Below, piece after piece: positions 21,409 through 33,507 of a stretch of 64,000 nucleotides of DNA. The stretch is from Hofstenia miamia (taxonomy: Eukaryota; Xenacoelomorpha; Acoela). The DNA is taken from assembly GCA_004352715.1 (NCBI GenBank), contig SCFE01000007.1, positions 2,551,210-2,615,209 of the forward strand, in the 5' to 3' direction. Below the pieces are notes generated by a model that searched no databases, was not told where the DNA came from, and saw nothing but the letters and a program-made list of their open reading frames with translations. The translations under genes were made by a program, and so were the position numbers. Each line of letters opens with the position of its first letter. Position 1 is the stretch's first letter.

Positions 21409-22106
21409 GTGATGGTTATTTGGTAGTTAATAAAAGTGAATTTTACAATAGCGTACTAACAAATAGTCCTTTGTTTTCATTAAAGTGTAGTAAAGCTATA
21501 GCATTGTTTTCTGATTCAGTCTTCAGAAACATATCTGCCCAAAATGAGGGTATTGTTTCAGTAATAAGCATAAATCAGTCTACAAGCTTAGCTAGTTTTG
21601 AAAATAATGAGATTTCCTACAACCATGGTAAAGGTTCACTGCTTCTATTAGACGCAGATACTGTAAAAATAGAGAATAATGTTTTTGGAAATAATAACAT
21701 TAATCAAAGTGGCATTGCTGTAGTAGCAAGATTATTAGGAATCTCTAAAAACTTATGGATGTTCAATTATAAGCCAAACAATAATCTGAAGGCACCTTCC
21801 TGATGTATTTTTTGCAAAGAAGGAAATCTTCCAGTGTAATGCTATGTGTGAAGCAATTTACAAACTGTTTGGATGTCAAAAGATAATTATGTTTGATAGT
21901 AAATTCGATTTGCCTTGTAAAATTATAATAGTGACTGCCCAATGATAATTGGACTAAATTCAATGAATGCGAAAGAGATAAATTTTGAATTAAAGGTTCG
22001 CAATTCCAAAGACATAGTTGTTGCATCTCACTGGTGTGTAGTGGGTCAAAACTCGACAGTTCAGAATCAACTAGATCATAGTATAATATATAGTATATGG
22101 AGATAA
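21409..22106 (+). pseudogene. Putative beta-helix-repeat exon, frame-broken
   Basis: A polypyrimidine tract and CAG at 21396-21408 lead into GDGYLVVNKSEFYNSVLTNS. The frame shows the recurring strand-turn pattern of right-handed parallel beta-helices, with NSVLTN, FRNISAQN, FENNEISYNHGKG and ENNVFGNNNINQ about every 22-25 residues, as in pectate-lyase-like folds. The frame ends at 21803. The same kind of sequence resumes in another frame from about 21928 (CPMIIGLNSMNAKEINFEL ... HWCVVGQNSTVQ) to 22106. The region between has stops in all three frames. It was probably one exon that has frameshifted. Function unknown; extracellular location inferred from the upstream cysteine-rich exons. Confidence 0.5.
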
Positions 22107-22385
22107 CTGTTGTACTAAGATAAGTGAAACAAAGCTAAAATGCATTTATTGTTATTGTAATATTTTAAGTAAAAAAATATTGATAAAAATTTAAAATGAT
22201 AAAACTACGTTTGCAGATAACAACTACACAATAAAACTAATGTACCATTTCCAGCAAATACTGGAAGTTAGCAATTACTTCAATTATATTATTTGAAATT
22301 TGATTTCCCCTGAATTTGAGTCTAAATCTAGCTGGATTCCATTTAATTCAAATGATAATAGGAAATATTAATAACTGGTTTTACT

Positions 22386-22393
22386 ATTCAGAT
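22386..22393. repeat. 8-bp target duplication (left) of the hAT element
   Basis: ATTCAGAT directly precedes CAGAGCTGC and is repeated at 24406-24413. Confidence 0.9.
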
Positions 22394-24405
22394 CAGAGCT
22401 GCAACCGTGCCGTGCCTAATATTTGGCTTTACTTAGCCGTGCCGTGCCGTGCCTTGAATTAAATCTATGGAATATGCAAGTGTCTAAAACTCACAATTAT
22501 TCTTTATACAATTTTCTGTTCATAATATATTAAGTGCTAGTTTATGTTTAATAATTCAAATGATTCTTAGAAATAGATTTGCACAGAAATTGCATTGCGA
22601 GAATTTTTAAAATGCAACAAAAATATTCGTGTTTTCATTCACGCCGTTATGATATATAATTCTTGTTTGACTTTTTGCAGAACTTCAAATCATTCTGTAA
22701 AGGTATGAGATATTATGTTTTGTGATTTTGTCAAACTGTCGTGAGACATATTTAGTACATAACGAACAATTTACAACGTGTAATTTAATGTTTCTAAGTT
22801 TATAGTTGATATTCTAATTATTACAACATTATTTTTCTAATATATTAGTTACCTTTATTTAAATGTCCATACTGTACTGTTAGAATAGCATACATTTAAT
22901 TAGAATAAGTAAATCTTATATCAAAACTTTTTCAAAAATATAGTTTTTCACTGTTTACTTCTACTAAATGTGCATGTTTTGGTGTTTATTTTTGAGAGAC
23001 ATTACATTAATGGATGCAGATCATAATACGTTTAGATAAAACCGGGATGCATACTTGTGTTTTAGGAATCTGGCGTAAAATTTGTTTTTTCCAAAATTTA
23101 CAGCAGAGAGGGATCCAAAATTTTAGAATCCAATCCGATCCGAATTTTTAAAAAAATTAGTTTTCGAACTGAAACGGATCCGAATATAAATAAATTTCGA
23201 CTAGGGTATTCTAAAAATAAATAAACATGGACTTAAAATATATTTATGTTCTCAAGAACATAAATGCAAATAGAAAATTTTAAGTGCTTCAACACTGTCT
23301 TCTTGAAATAAAAAATGTACAGATACGATATATCGAGGAGGACATTGCCGGGCTTGGACCGAGGTATTGGTAAAATGGGACAAATTACGCAATAGTGCAT
23401 GCAAATCAACTCAAATGTAAAGAATCCTATATAGATTAAAAGCAATGTGTTGTAAAATCAATGTTAAATTTTGAATTTTTTCAATAGTATCAAATACTCT
23501 TCTAGTAATACAATTTAATACAGTCAATTTTGTTAAAGCAAACCAAAAAATTCAAGAACTGCTTTTGTCAATGATAAAATGGGCCTAAAATGTTATTGTA
23601 ATTGCTTTGCCAAAACTACAAAAAATTAATTTCTTTTCTTATTTGTAAGATTTGTAGTAATCTAATTCTAAAAATTACCATCAACATAATCATAATATAT
23701 TCAGAAAGTTCAAATAGTTGAGGTTTTACAGCCCTAATAATTTTATTATATCCAAATCCAAAAACCACCATTTTGCAATGTTATTATGAATTGAGAATAA
23801 AAACAAAATACAACTTACTTCAAGATTGCAGCAAAGGCGAATAAAAACAGGAATAGCACAAACAATGGCAAATTAGGAGCAATCCGAAATATATATTGCA
23901 AGGCATTGAAAAAATTGTATTAGAGTGTTTTAAAATTTGTGACAGGAAAATTCTTTTTCTCAAGCTAAATTTGAGATTTAAATATAAATTTTGAATGCTT
24001 TTCATTAAAATTGGATACTAGATTGGATTACATTAAAGCAACAGTAAATAAAATAGCATCATTTTTTTGCTACTCCAATGGTATGGCTCTATAAAACTTT
24101 TTGTATTACTGATTATAATAATCACGAACATTCATTCAATGTATAAATGTGCATAATGTACAAAATTTACAATATACACAATTATTAAAAATTCTTAGAT
24201 CCGAAACAGATCACGAAATTTTTTTTAAAATTTAGATATGAGCCGATCATTTCCATCTCTGTTTACAGTAAATTTGTCAAACAAAAATACAACAATTACA
24301 CTTGTAATTTGTTACTACAATTAGATATTTTTTAAAAATCGTGCCGAATAATATTTTTGAAAAACCGTGCCGTGCTTCCAAAAACCAGGCACGGTTGCAG
24401 CTCTG
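22394..24405. mobile_element. Non-autonomous hAT element with perfect 8-bp target duplication
   Basis: The left end CAGAGCTGCAACCGTGCC and the right end GGCACGGTTGCAGCTCTG are perfect 18-bp inverted repeats, flanked by ATTCAGAT on both sides. Subterminal CCGTGCCGTGCC words occur near each end. Terminal CAGAG, 8-bp duplications and subterminal repeats define the hAT superfamily. No transposase is encoded. A second hAT-type element fills 1158 bp of it, leaving about 850 bp of the host element. It must rely on a transposase supplied elsewhere. Confidence 0.93.
23104..24261. mobile_element. Second non-autonomous hAT element nested in the first
   Basis: The ends CAGAGAGGGATCC (23104) and, on the minus strand, CAGAGATGGAAATGATC (24261) carry repeated subterminal GATCCGA/TCGGATC words. 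The 7-mer TTTACAG sits immediately outside both ends (23097-23103 and 24262-24268), which is one base short of the usual hAT duplication. There is no transposase. A GC-richer inner word (CCGGGCTTGGACC near 23348) resembles other hAT tips in the window. Confidence 0.82.
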
Positions 24406-24413
24406 ATTCAGAT
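24406..24413. repeat. 8-bp target duplication (right) of the hAT element
   Basis: ATTCAGAT follows CTCTG exactly and matches 22386-22393. Confidence 0.9.
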
Positions 24414-25315
24414 CCACATGAGATATCAAATAACACAATGCCGTATTTCTGATTTTGGATGAAAGTTCCGGAAAATTATTCATAGAATTGAATTTTATAT
24501 GAACCCATTCTCAAACAGGAAAGTCAGTTTTTAGAATTTATGGGTGAAAAGTGCACTTTTAAATGTTTTGTGAGTTTTCTACTAAAATTTCATTTTCTAA
24601 ATTGTTTTAAATATTGGAATCTGCTCAATGAAAATTAAGAGAAAGAAAGCTTCTTCCAGTGACGAAGGAAGAGGGGGGGGGACTTGGTAGAATTCCCATC
24701 GTCAGGTTTTCAAATTTAATTTTGACAGTATAAATCAAAAAATTTTTCGGTAAAAAATTGAAAAGATTTAAAATCTAGGATTGTGAAATGCATTTTCGTC
24801 ATTTCGCGATGACGAAGATGTCGCCCATCAGAAAATTATGTGTACGCCCCTGGCTGCTATAAAATCGATAAAATTAGAGTATAACAGAATTCATAACTCA
24901 TTTAAGTTCCTCCAAAAAATTAAATCTCTCATAGATGCATCGTATATCGATGTGGATAGACACCATTGTTTAAAATAAAGACTTTCAAGGATATACTCAT
25001 CAGCATCATTTCCAGCATTGCTTTATACTATATTTTATTGGCCCAGATTCATGGAAATTTCAAATTTTATTGTTGGACCTTGTGGGTTAGAATACTTTTG
25101 TTTCAGGTTGAGTCGAATCATTATTTCAAAATTTGAGCTGTTTCTTGTCTCAAATTGAGTGACGTCATTCTTGTCTTAAAACATTCGGCTATCAGTATCA
25201 TAAATGCAATTTTTGTTATCGACAGCTTTCTCGAAATAATAAATTCTAGGAGGTATGTATGGTTGACTAAAAATTAGTAATTTCAGACAGCGTTATAAGG
25301 TACACGGACAACGGT
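24414..25315. other. Non-coding stretch
   Basis: No gene. A nine-G run at about 24673 and an ACGCCCCTGG at 24843 look like opposed ends of a short hAT-type element, but no target duplication is present. Confidence 0.4.
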
Positions 25316-25439
25316 TTATGGTAGGGCCCGCCTGCGAGTTGACTATTTCGATAATCGAGTCGAGTTTGTTAATGTTGACTCGCGAGTCGAGTCGAGTTGG
25401 CGTCATTATCATTATATTACAACAGCAAACGGCTAATTG

Positions 25440-25710
25440 GAGAATTAAATTGCATGCACCAACAGGTGACAGCGTGCACAATAAGTGGATCATTACAATT
25501 CCGCTCCAATATTGGGTTAATGTTACTAACCAGTTCCCAATCCTTTACCAAGCAAGGGTTATCCTTGTTGAGCAGGCGACAAACTGTTCGTCTGAGCGTT
25601 TCAACTCAATAAATTCAAATATCTTGACAGAAAAAAGACTTTCACTTACCGCCAGAAATGCAGAGACTATGGTTCTCATCAAACGCAATAAAGCCGTACT
25701 CGCACAATAA
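25440..25710 (+). pseudogene. hAT transposase C-terminal dimerisation remnant
   Basis: The frame ending at 25710 reads QYWVNVTNQFPILYQARVIL, then ATNCSSERFNSINSNILTEKR and NAETMVLIKRNK. This is the conserved hAT C-terminal dimerisation block (W.....FPIL...A..IL...AT...SER.FS..G.ILT.KR). The usual VFS is altered to FNS and no upstream catalytic domain is found, so the copy is a fragment. It belongs to a different hAT family from the one at 15.7-17.8 kb. The sequence just upstream (25327-25400) carries repeated CGAGTCGAGT words that may be the element's subterminal region. Confidence 0.8.
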
Positions 25711-26234
25711 ATCATTTAAATGTTTGAATATTTATAAATAATATTTAGGCGTCCATGATTGAGGTAGTAAGATTTTAAACTGACTACTACCCGCACATTT
25801 ATTGAAAAGCAAAGCCTCTCAACACATTTCTGATTGGTGGATAATGTGCAAATAGGTATTGAAATTACGCCACATGTGACAAAATTCTGGATTAATTGTA
25901 GTCAGATTTAGAAATGACACCATCAGATATATTGATTTAATATGACATCGCTATTTGATGGACTGTTAAATATCGTGAGGCGAAAATACCATTGTAGAAC
26001 CAGTATAAAAAAGCTGAAGCTCAAAATTTATACTAATAGCCTTTTTCAGATAATAACTTATAGTTTTAAAGTGAATACAAGACCAGAGTTGTAACTGGGA
26101 CAGACTTCGAAGCTGCCGGGCTTGGCCATAAAATTAAAATTGAAACGGGACTGGGATCTGAAATTTCTGCACAACGTGCATAGAATTATTCAAAATTTTA
26201 ATAATAAATATGCATTCTCTTACATTAAAATATT
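25711..26234. other. Non-coding stretch with a lone hAT-type tip
   Basis: CAGAGTTGTAACTGGGAC at about 26083 followed by GGGCTTGG and GGGACTGGG words resembles the left end of a hAT element. I could not find a matching right end. No gene. Confidence 0.4.
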
Positions 26235-26870
26235 ATATCAACTATTATATTCAATTGACGAATTAATAATAATACATTAAAAAGTAAATCCAGGGCGACA
26301 ATAGTTACAATTAACTCAAAAAATGCCTTAATAATGGCAAGCGTCAATTAATATCATTTATACTTTAGTTGTTCTATCATAAACTTCAAATTAGTTAGAC
26401 TATACACTGGAGTTTAGTTGCATGTTTGAGAGGGAATGCTGCATAAGCATAAAGGCCAGAAAAGAGTGAATCATGTTGTTTACTAATCGCATTTAATAAT
26501 GCCACAATCGGCAGATGGCGGCAAGAAGCTTTGATTCCGGCGCTAAATCTGGCCACTCGGCATTTAGCAGCACGTCAGCACTTGCCGATAATTACCTTTC
26601 CTGGTAATTAGAGTTGTGGTTGGTGTTTCTCTCGATGTTTAAGTATCGGATGGAAATGCTCGTTATAGCGTAATTCTTCAATTCCTCTTTTGTGCTTTGC
26701 TTCAGGTCGGGTAGATTACCCTGTACATTGTACCATCTATCTCGTGTCTTGTATCTAAAAGGATAGTTGTGAGTTTCTTATCAATGTTAGTTGATCAGAT
26801 ATTAATTTAATTAACAAACAACTAAAAGTTAGAACCAAAGAAGAGAGATGGAAATTTGGGATCTGTCACC
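26235..26870. repeat. 636-bp block repeated at 29903-30538
   Basis: The block includes a GC-richer stretch (26505-26600) of unknown nature. The second printing is bounded by single n characters on both sides. It has no coding region. Confidence 0.85.
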
Positions 26871-27972
26871 GTACTAGTCAAGGAGGGAAAAATGTCACAG
26901 CAGCTCCTAAATTAAGTTAAGCTTTATTAGTGGGAAGGTTGGCAAGATTCTACAATACATATATTTTTTATTAATAAAACCGCAATGCAACTATTAACCA
27001 TTTAAAAATTCCCATTAAAAAGTCTTTCCAGCAGCGGCACATCCTTATTTGAAGCCGATCACTTTTGATGCTATCACAAGTTAATTTTATTGTTAAAAAG
27101 TGCAGTTAATTAAAAAATGTTTTCATTTTAGCATTTTCAATTATATTTAATTTTTATATTTACAAAAATCTTATAATGGTTTTGGATATGACGTTCCTGA
27201 GCCGGGTCTGGACCTGAATATAACCAAATGAAACGGGCCTGCTGGGGTTGGTTTTTGGGTTAGAGGTTAGGAAATTTTATTGTAATGTCATTAATATCAA
27301 TGCAAACTACAAAGTCGAAAAAATTGTAATAATCTTAAACAAATGATTTTGTATTGCTTTGCTTTGACTACCATAAATTTTTAAGCTTGCTTCGGGCCTG
27401 GGCCTAGTTCATGGATGTTAGTTATAAAGTAATTTAGATATAAATTAATAAAATTCTACTAAAATTAACTATTTAATTATGTTTTAAAAATTATAAAAAG
27501 AGATAGCGATAGCACTTTACAATTAAAAAATTATTTTTATATTTGTAATGCTTTTTGTAGAAACACCAAAATACTGCAACAGAGGACTAAGTCCATCGAT
27601 ATCGACTAAGTGTGCTAAAAACTAAAAAGTGATTATAAATCAACACAACTCAAAAACCGAATATTGTTTCTACTTAATTTCATATTTCTATTTAAATAAA
27701 AGACTTAAGTGTTGATTTTCGATGTCTTTTACTTTACGTGGAATTGCAAAATGTAGTTTAATTAATTGTTTTAATAATTTATTTGCTTAGTTTAATTAAA
27801 ATTACAATTTATAAAAATATTAATTTTATGCATTAAGTGATATAAAATGAAATATTTGAACTCAGTATAATCAACACGTTCTTGACTGTTTACTTTGACT
27901 TTGCGATGAAAAATTCTAATTATTCTTATAGATTGCTTGGCAACAATGAATAGGAGTGGGCTCTCCTATCCC
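26871..27972. other. Non-coding stretch
   Basis: AT-rich DNA with G-rich hAT-like words near 27195-27260 and 27385-27410 (GGGCCTGGGCC). No gene seen. Confidence 0.4.
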
Positions 27973-27974
27973 TA

Positions 27975-28927
27975 GTAACACGAAATTGTCTTTTGGACGT
28001 ACATATGTTAACATTTATAGCCGTCCAAAAGACGTGAATATCTGTCCTCATACCGGACACAAAAACAACGCGATTTGCTAATAAATAAAATGTTGTTTAT
28101 GACTATAAACAAACTTTTTGTATGAAGTCATTTAATTGTGATATCTTTCACAACATGTGACTTTTGTAAGTATGATTTTGAAATTTACTCACAATCGCAC
28201 TTCCTGCTCATTTTGCTCACAAACACCATCATTATTATCATTTATAAAGAAGTATTTTATAATTGAAATTTTGACACTTAAATATCACTTTTGCAAAGGT
28301 GCAAAATTTCTTATATATTTGCTTTTTCATTAATCTTACTAGCATGCGTCTATTCAATTTTTATTAATATTTCTATTTTAAGGTATCGTTGAAGTCAAAA
28401 TATACATTTGCATAAATCATTCCAACCTGTGTAAAATATTTATGTTTAAAATTAATGCGCGTTTATCTTAAAAAATGGAATAATTCATTCAATCATAAAT
28501 TTTCTATTCAATATTATGTGACATTATAAAAAAATGATTAAACTTTGTTTAGAAACGTTAATATTTTTAAGAAAAATAGCAAGGAATAAAAAATTTTCAA
28601 CCCTCCCAAGAGTGAAATTAGATGTGTCAAAAGTAAAGCTATTAAATTCTTCTTTATAAATGATATTAATGGCATAATTTGTAAGTGAAACTACTAGATG
28701 TTTGATTGTGTTTAAATAATAAGTTCAGTAATAACAAACATATATTTTAAACATTATCAGATTAAGTTACCTTGCTTCATTTGAAAGGGTTTTGGAAAAT
28801 CATGAATAATAATTTACTTATTCGCAAATCATGTCGTTTTTGAGTCCATTATGAGGACAGATATTGACGTCTTTTAGACGGCTATAAATGTTGACTTAAG
28901 GATGTCCAAAAGACAACTTCGTGTTAC
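27975..28927. mobile_element. TA-flanked MITE with ~115-bp terminal inverted repeats
   Basis: The left end GTAACACGAAATTGTC and, on the minus strand, the right end GTAACACGAAGTTGTC begin inverted repeats that stay recognisable for about 115 bp, through ATATCTGTCCTCATA. TA borders both ends (27973-27974, 28928-28929), as in Tc1/mariner insertions. Each repeat holds its own hairpin: GTCTTTTGGAC pairs with GTCCAAAAGAC about 22 bases later on the left, with one or two mismatches on the right. The interior is AT-rich and non-coding. Confidence 0.82.
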
Positions 28928-29078
28928 TAGAGATGATACCCCATGTTCAAATCGATAATAGGATTAGCATTATCAGTCCGAGATAAGGAATCCTAAGCTA
29001 TTGCAATTAATATATTATTACGATTAACAAATTTCGGTTTTAAATGAAGTAGACAAAAATAATTTTTTATTATATGGG

Positions 29079-29152
29079 AAAGAATCAGTAGGATTTAAAC
29101 CCACAATCTTCCATATGTTAATATGGATGTGTCTATTACACCACGAACCTTT
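29079..29152 (-). tRNA. tRNA-like sequence, probably a pseudogene or SINE head
   Basis: On the minus strand a 74-base segment has an A-box-like GTGGTGTAATAG, an anticodon-like hairpin CCATA/TATGG with a 6-base loop (one short), and a good T arm (GTGGG, loop TTTAAAT, CCTAC) containing a B-box-like GGTTTAAATCC. The acceptor arms pair only partly, with one mismatch. The wrong loop size argues against a functional tRNA. Confidence 0.35.
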
Positions 29153-29345
29153 GCATAATTTTTTAACAACCACAAATATTCAAAGTTTTATACGCGATGC
29201 GAGCATGATTTATCAACGCAACTCCAATACATCGTACATATACATAATAGTTTTAGTATTATTAATATTGAAACAATATTAAACGTTTCATTCACTATTT
29301 TTTGAGTATATAAAACTATTCTTAACAAGCAATTTATTGCCTTTT

Positions 29346-29901
29346 TTGATTGAACATACTCCATTTTAAATTGTAACTATTTGACACATACCAATTACAT
29401 GGCCGCCGCCATATTATTTATAACTAAATTTCTTTGACTATAATTGCCGGACACCAAGGACAACTAGATTATGATATAAGTATTAATCTAAAGTTGTCCT
29501 TGATAAGATATCAATGATATTAATTTAAAAAACGAATTCCTTTCGACTATCACTTGAGTAAAAGTGTGACGTGTGCTTATCAAATCAAAACTGGAATTTT
29601 TTATGCTAAAAATTAACAAAAATGCCAATCTCAATCTTGTACTCAGCGGGAAGGGACTATTAACGCAATATCAATCCATTCTAACAGTTTAATGTTTGCT
29701 GCGCACATTCCCTAGACCTAATGGGCCAAAATGCACATTTTTTAGAAAGTGTTTTCAATGGTAAACAGAAGGTGTTCAAGGTGAAAACCAGCTGTTAGCA
29801 TGTTGTATGGTTAGACATCTATATCAATTTTTTTTACTGATTTCAATACTTTAATTATTCTTCATGAAATTGTAATTAAGATATAAAAAATCCATTTTAT
29901 A
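29346..29901. repeat. 556-bp block repeated at 30544-31099
   Basis: The two printings are the same sequence as far as I can read. The natural continuation of 29901 is 31100. The blocks between, joined by n at 29902 and 30543, look misplaced. A hairpin (AAGGACAACT ... AGTTGTCCTT) lies at 29456-29506. Confidence 0.85.
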
Positions 29902-29902
29902 N

Positions 29903-30542
29903 ATATCAACTATTATATTCAATTGACGAATTAATAATAATACATTAAAAAGTAAATCCAGGGCGACAATAGTTACAATTAACTCAAAAAATGCCTTAAT
30001 AATGGCAAGCGTCAATTAATATCATTTATACTTTAGTTGTTCTATCATAAACTTCAAATTAGTTAGACTATACACTGGAGTTTAGTTGCATGTTTGAGAG
30101 GGAATGCTGCATAAGCATAAAGGCCAGAAAAGAGTGAATCATGTTGTTTACTAATCGCATTTAATAATGCCACAATCGGCAGATGGCGGCAAGAAGCTTT
30201 GATTCCGGCGCTAAATCTGGCCACTCGGCATTTAGCAGCACGTCAGCACTTGCCGATAATTACCTTTCCTGGTAATTAGAGTTGTGGTTGGTGTTTCTCT
30301 CGATGTTTAAGTATCGGATGGAAATGCTCGTTATAGCGTAATTCTTCAATTCCTCTTTTGTGCTTTGCTTCAGGTCGGGTAGATTACCCTGTACATTGTA
30401 CCATCTATCTCGTGTCTTGTATCTAAAAGGATAGTTGTGAGTTTCTTATCAATGTTAGTTGATCAGATATTAATTTAATTAACAAACAACTAAAAGTTAG
30501 AACCAAAGAAGAGAGATGGAAATTTGGGATCTGTCACCTACC
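29903..30542. other. Duplicate contig copy of 26235-26870 between two single-n joins
   Basis: This segment copies an upstream block and interrupts an otherwise continuous overlap (29346-29901 with 30544-31099). It is best read as a scaffolding artefact. Confidence 0.8.
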
Positions 30543-30543
30543 N

Positions 30544-32163
30544 TTGATTGAACATACTCCATTTTAAATTGTAACTATTTGACACATACCAATTACATGG
30601 CCGCCGCCATATTATTTATAACTAAATTTCTTTGACTATAATTGCCGGACACCAAGGACAACTAGATTATGATATAAGTATTAATCTAAAGTTGTCCTTG
30701 ATAAGATATCAATGATATTAATTTAAAAAACGAATTCCTTTCGACTATCACTTGAGTAAAAGTGTGACGTGTGCTTATCAAATCAAAACTGGAATTTTTT
30801 ATGCTAAAAATTAACAAAAATGCCAATCTCAATCTTGTACTCAGCGGGAAGGGACTATTAACGCAATATCAATCCATTCTAACAGTTTAATGTTTGCTGC
30901 GCACATTCCCTAGACCTAATGGGCCAAAATGCACATTTTTTAGAAAGTGTTTTCAATGGTAAACAGAAGGTGTTCAAGGTGAAAACCAGCTGTTAGCATG
31001 TTGTATGGTTAGACATCTATATCAATTTTTTTTACTGATTTCAATACTTTAATTATTCTTCATGAAATTGTAATTAAGATATAAAAAATCCATTTTATAG
31101 ACCTGACGATGTGAATAATAATTTATTTATAAATGATTCATTGGTATCTAATCAACTGTAAAGTGCTTTATTAATTGCAGCGTGAGGGGTGTATCAATGA
31201 CAGAGGATTTTGTCTCAATTCATTGTCTCACATTTGCTTGCACGTCTAGAACAGCAATTTTGAAGAGAATGAAATTACATGCACATCTATCGATTTATAA
31301 TTCTCATGTAAATATTTATTAGTCATTGAAATTCGTTCACTATTCATTGGCTTAGATATTTAATGGTTTGACAAACCATTTATATAGATCATTTTGAAAT
31401 AAGAATAATTTATTCAACGAAGCTTTCAACAACTTCAATATAATAATTAAAGAGAAGAACTTCAAGCTGAATGCTCGTGAAGACAATAATTAATATTTTT
31501 CTAAATTTGAGGAATACTCTCAGCTGTTTAGAGAAATTTAACATTGTTTTCTTTAGAAATATATAAGTTGCTATGGTATATATCACGTTTTGGAATTTCT
31601 ATGACAATCCTTGTATGTGTTGATTCTACGTTTGATTTTTGACAGGCTGAAAGCCTTATATTTGAGGTAATATTTGTTGTGCAGATGTGAATTGATGATT
31701 CTATAGAAATTTGAATTTTTTCTTGTTCAAATCAAATGTGCAATTATTATGTGATGTTCTTAGAATTAATTTGCCAGTACATCATTTATATTGAATGACA
31801 GAAGCATGATTGACAGATTACCACTTTCAACTCATTTGAGGTTACTGGGAATTAGTAATTCAACTTCTTGTCAAGCCGAGTTAGAATTGGGGTGGGCATA
31901 AAGTCGGGTCGGGCCGGACTTGGGCAAATTTTTGTTAAAGCTATTTAAGCCGAGCTTGGGCCTAATCATGGATTTCTACTATATACCTCTATGAATAACT
32001 ATATATTTTCCGCTAAGAGGTGACTTCCGAATTAGGCTTGCTTAAATTAATGCCATTTGCATTAAACGTAAATGTGAATTAGAAATCTATTTTAAGACAA
32101 AAAATTTCTCTGAAGTAGGCATTGAAGAATAAATTAAATTCATTGAACAATTATAATACAATA
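30544..32163. other. 3' flank or tail of P-element copy 1, no gene
   Basis: From 30957 on this is inverted and homologous to 50700-51703, downstream of the second P copy, so it probably belongs to the element or to a duplicated flank. No coding region. Confidence 0.5.
31861..32046. mobile_element. ~185-bp insertion in P copy 1, absent from copy 2
   Basis: Copy 2 (50800-50825) reads straight across this site, while copy 1 has about 185 extra bases with facing CAAGCC-type ends and inner GGGTCGGGCCGG words. The empty site in copy 2 shows that this is an insertion. It is a short MITE, possibly hAT-like. Confidence 0.65.
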
Positions 32164-33255
32164 TCAAAATAAAAACTTTAGCAAAGCGATTGAAATTTCC
32201 TTAATTTTTCTTTTGCAAGCATTAGTATCACTAGTCTTAGCACCACTAAAATCCTCAACAAAATTTTTCACAAAACAATTAAACAACTTCTTAATAAAAA
32301 CGTTCCATATTTGATGGTCTTTTGAGCAAAATTGATTCACAAAATATAAATTGTTGGAATCAACAAACTTCAAAAGTAATACAGAAAAAAAAATATCGAA
32401 TCCGAAGACTATCCATAGAAGAAATTTGTGTAAAATAAAGTGAGGCTAAAACAGTGACGATATAGCTAGAATCACTCGGTTCAAAGAGTTCACCTCGATC
32501 AAACTTTTCAAACCAGAATTTAACAGAATTAGGGACATCAATATTCATATTTGATATCAAAAAAGTTCTGCACTCTTGACATGTGAAATGCTCGAAAGTT
32601 TTCCTTGAAGCCCATCCAGCAAAGTAAAAAAGGAGATATGAATTCACATCTTAGTGATCATCCATTGTAACAGTGTGCAGATTTCCCCAAAACCAATTTA
32701 TGTCTTCTCTATTGTTTTTAAGGGTTCAATCAAAGTGAATCTTTTAAATAAAATTAATCTGATCATCAGAAAGATCATTTAATAAGGAAATCATATTAAT
32801 TTTTTTTACTTTCGTGAATCTGTCGAATTCCAATGCAATAATTGGGACCTCTCAATTGACGATACCAACTGAAACGTAGTTCCAAAAATCAGAGCTTATA
32901 TTTCCAGTGAGGACAAAATTAAACTGTTTTTTGTTTAACAAATAAACTAACAAATTAGCCATTGCTTTGGATGTATGTTTCACTGCAGTAAAAGTTGGCT
33001 GTGAAAATCCTTTCAATGATGGCTTGGACCACATATTAAGAAAATTCGAAAATTCCAATACATATTGTAATTGGAATTGAGCATTGTCAGAAATCACTTC
33101 AGAAAAGATATCCAATAAGTGACCAGATTTGGATGTCGATTGTACATTCACAATCTTAAAATATTGACTAATAACTAAGAAAAGAAGCAGTTTCTTTCAT
33201 ACCACTATTTTTCATCATAAAACTCCAAGCCTTTCAATGTTGATTCATGTAGAAT
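32164..33255 (-). pseudogene. P-element (THAP9-like) transposase, C-terminal half, copy 1
   Basis: On the minus strand this continues the P transposase after the hAT insertion. First comes a segment with LEFSNFLNMWSK, then FVLTGNISSD, matching the conserved 'VLTGxLxSD' near the end of the catalytic region. Next is YFAGWASRKTFEHFTCQEC, the C-terminal 'YIAGYVxRK...C..C' signature, then GELFEPSDSSYI and finally FCSKDHQIW with a basic tail. At least two frameshifts separate these blocks (about 32370 and 32650-32850). A short stretch from 33255 back to 33160 continues the frame broken at 35542. The copy cannot encode a functional transposase. Confidence 0.8.
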
Positions 33256-33507
33256 CAGTGGTGCAGTCCTATTTTGTTAACAATGGATCATACCCGTCAT
33301 AAACTGCTTACACATACCGTCATATTTGTGTTTGCACCAAAGAAACACTAAAATAAAAAAACTAAGTTAGCAATTCAACTGTAGTTAATTGAGATCTCTA
33401 GTAGCTTCGGTTTGACAAGTCTGCTTCGACTAGCATCAGCTGAATGGTGTAAAGCAACCGAATCCTCTATAAACTCAACTGATGGCATTTTCCTTAGTAA
33501 GGCAATA

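Noticed and set aside
24658-24851. Short hAT element between a G-rich left tip and ACGCCCCTGG
   Set aside because: The flanks do not contain a matching 8-bp duplication and the ends pair poorly.
29079-29152. Functional tRNA gene
   Set aside because: The anticodon loop has six bases and the acceptor stem pairs imperfectly. Kept only as a tRNA-like pseudogene or SINE head.
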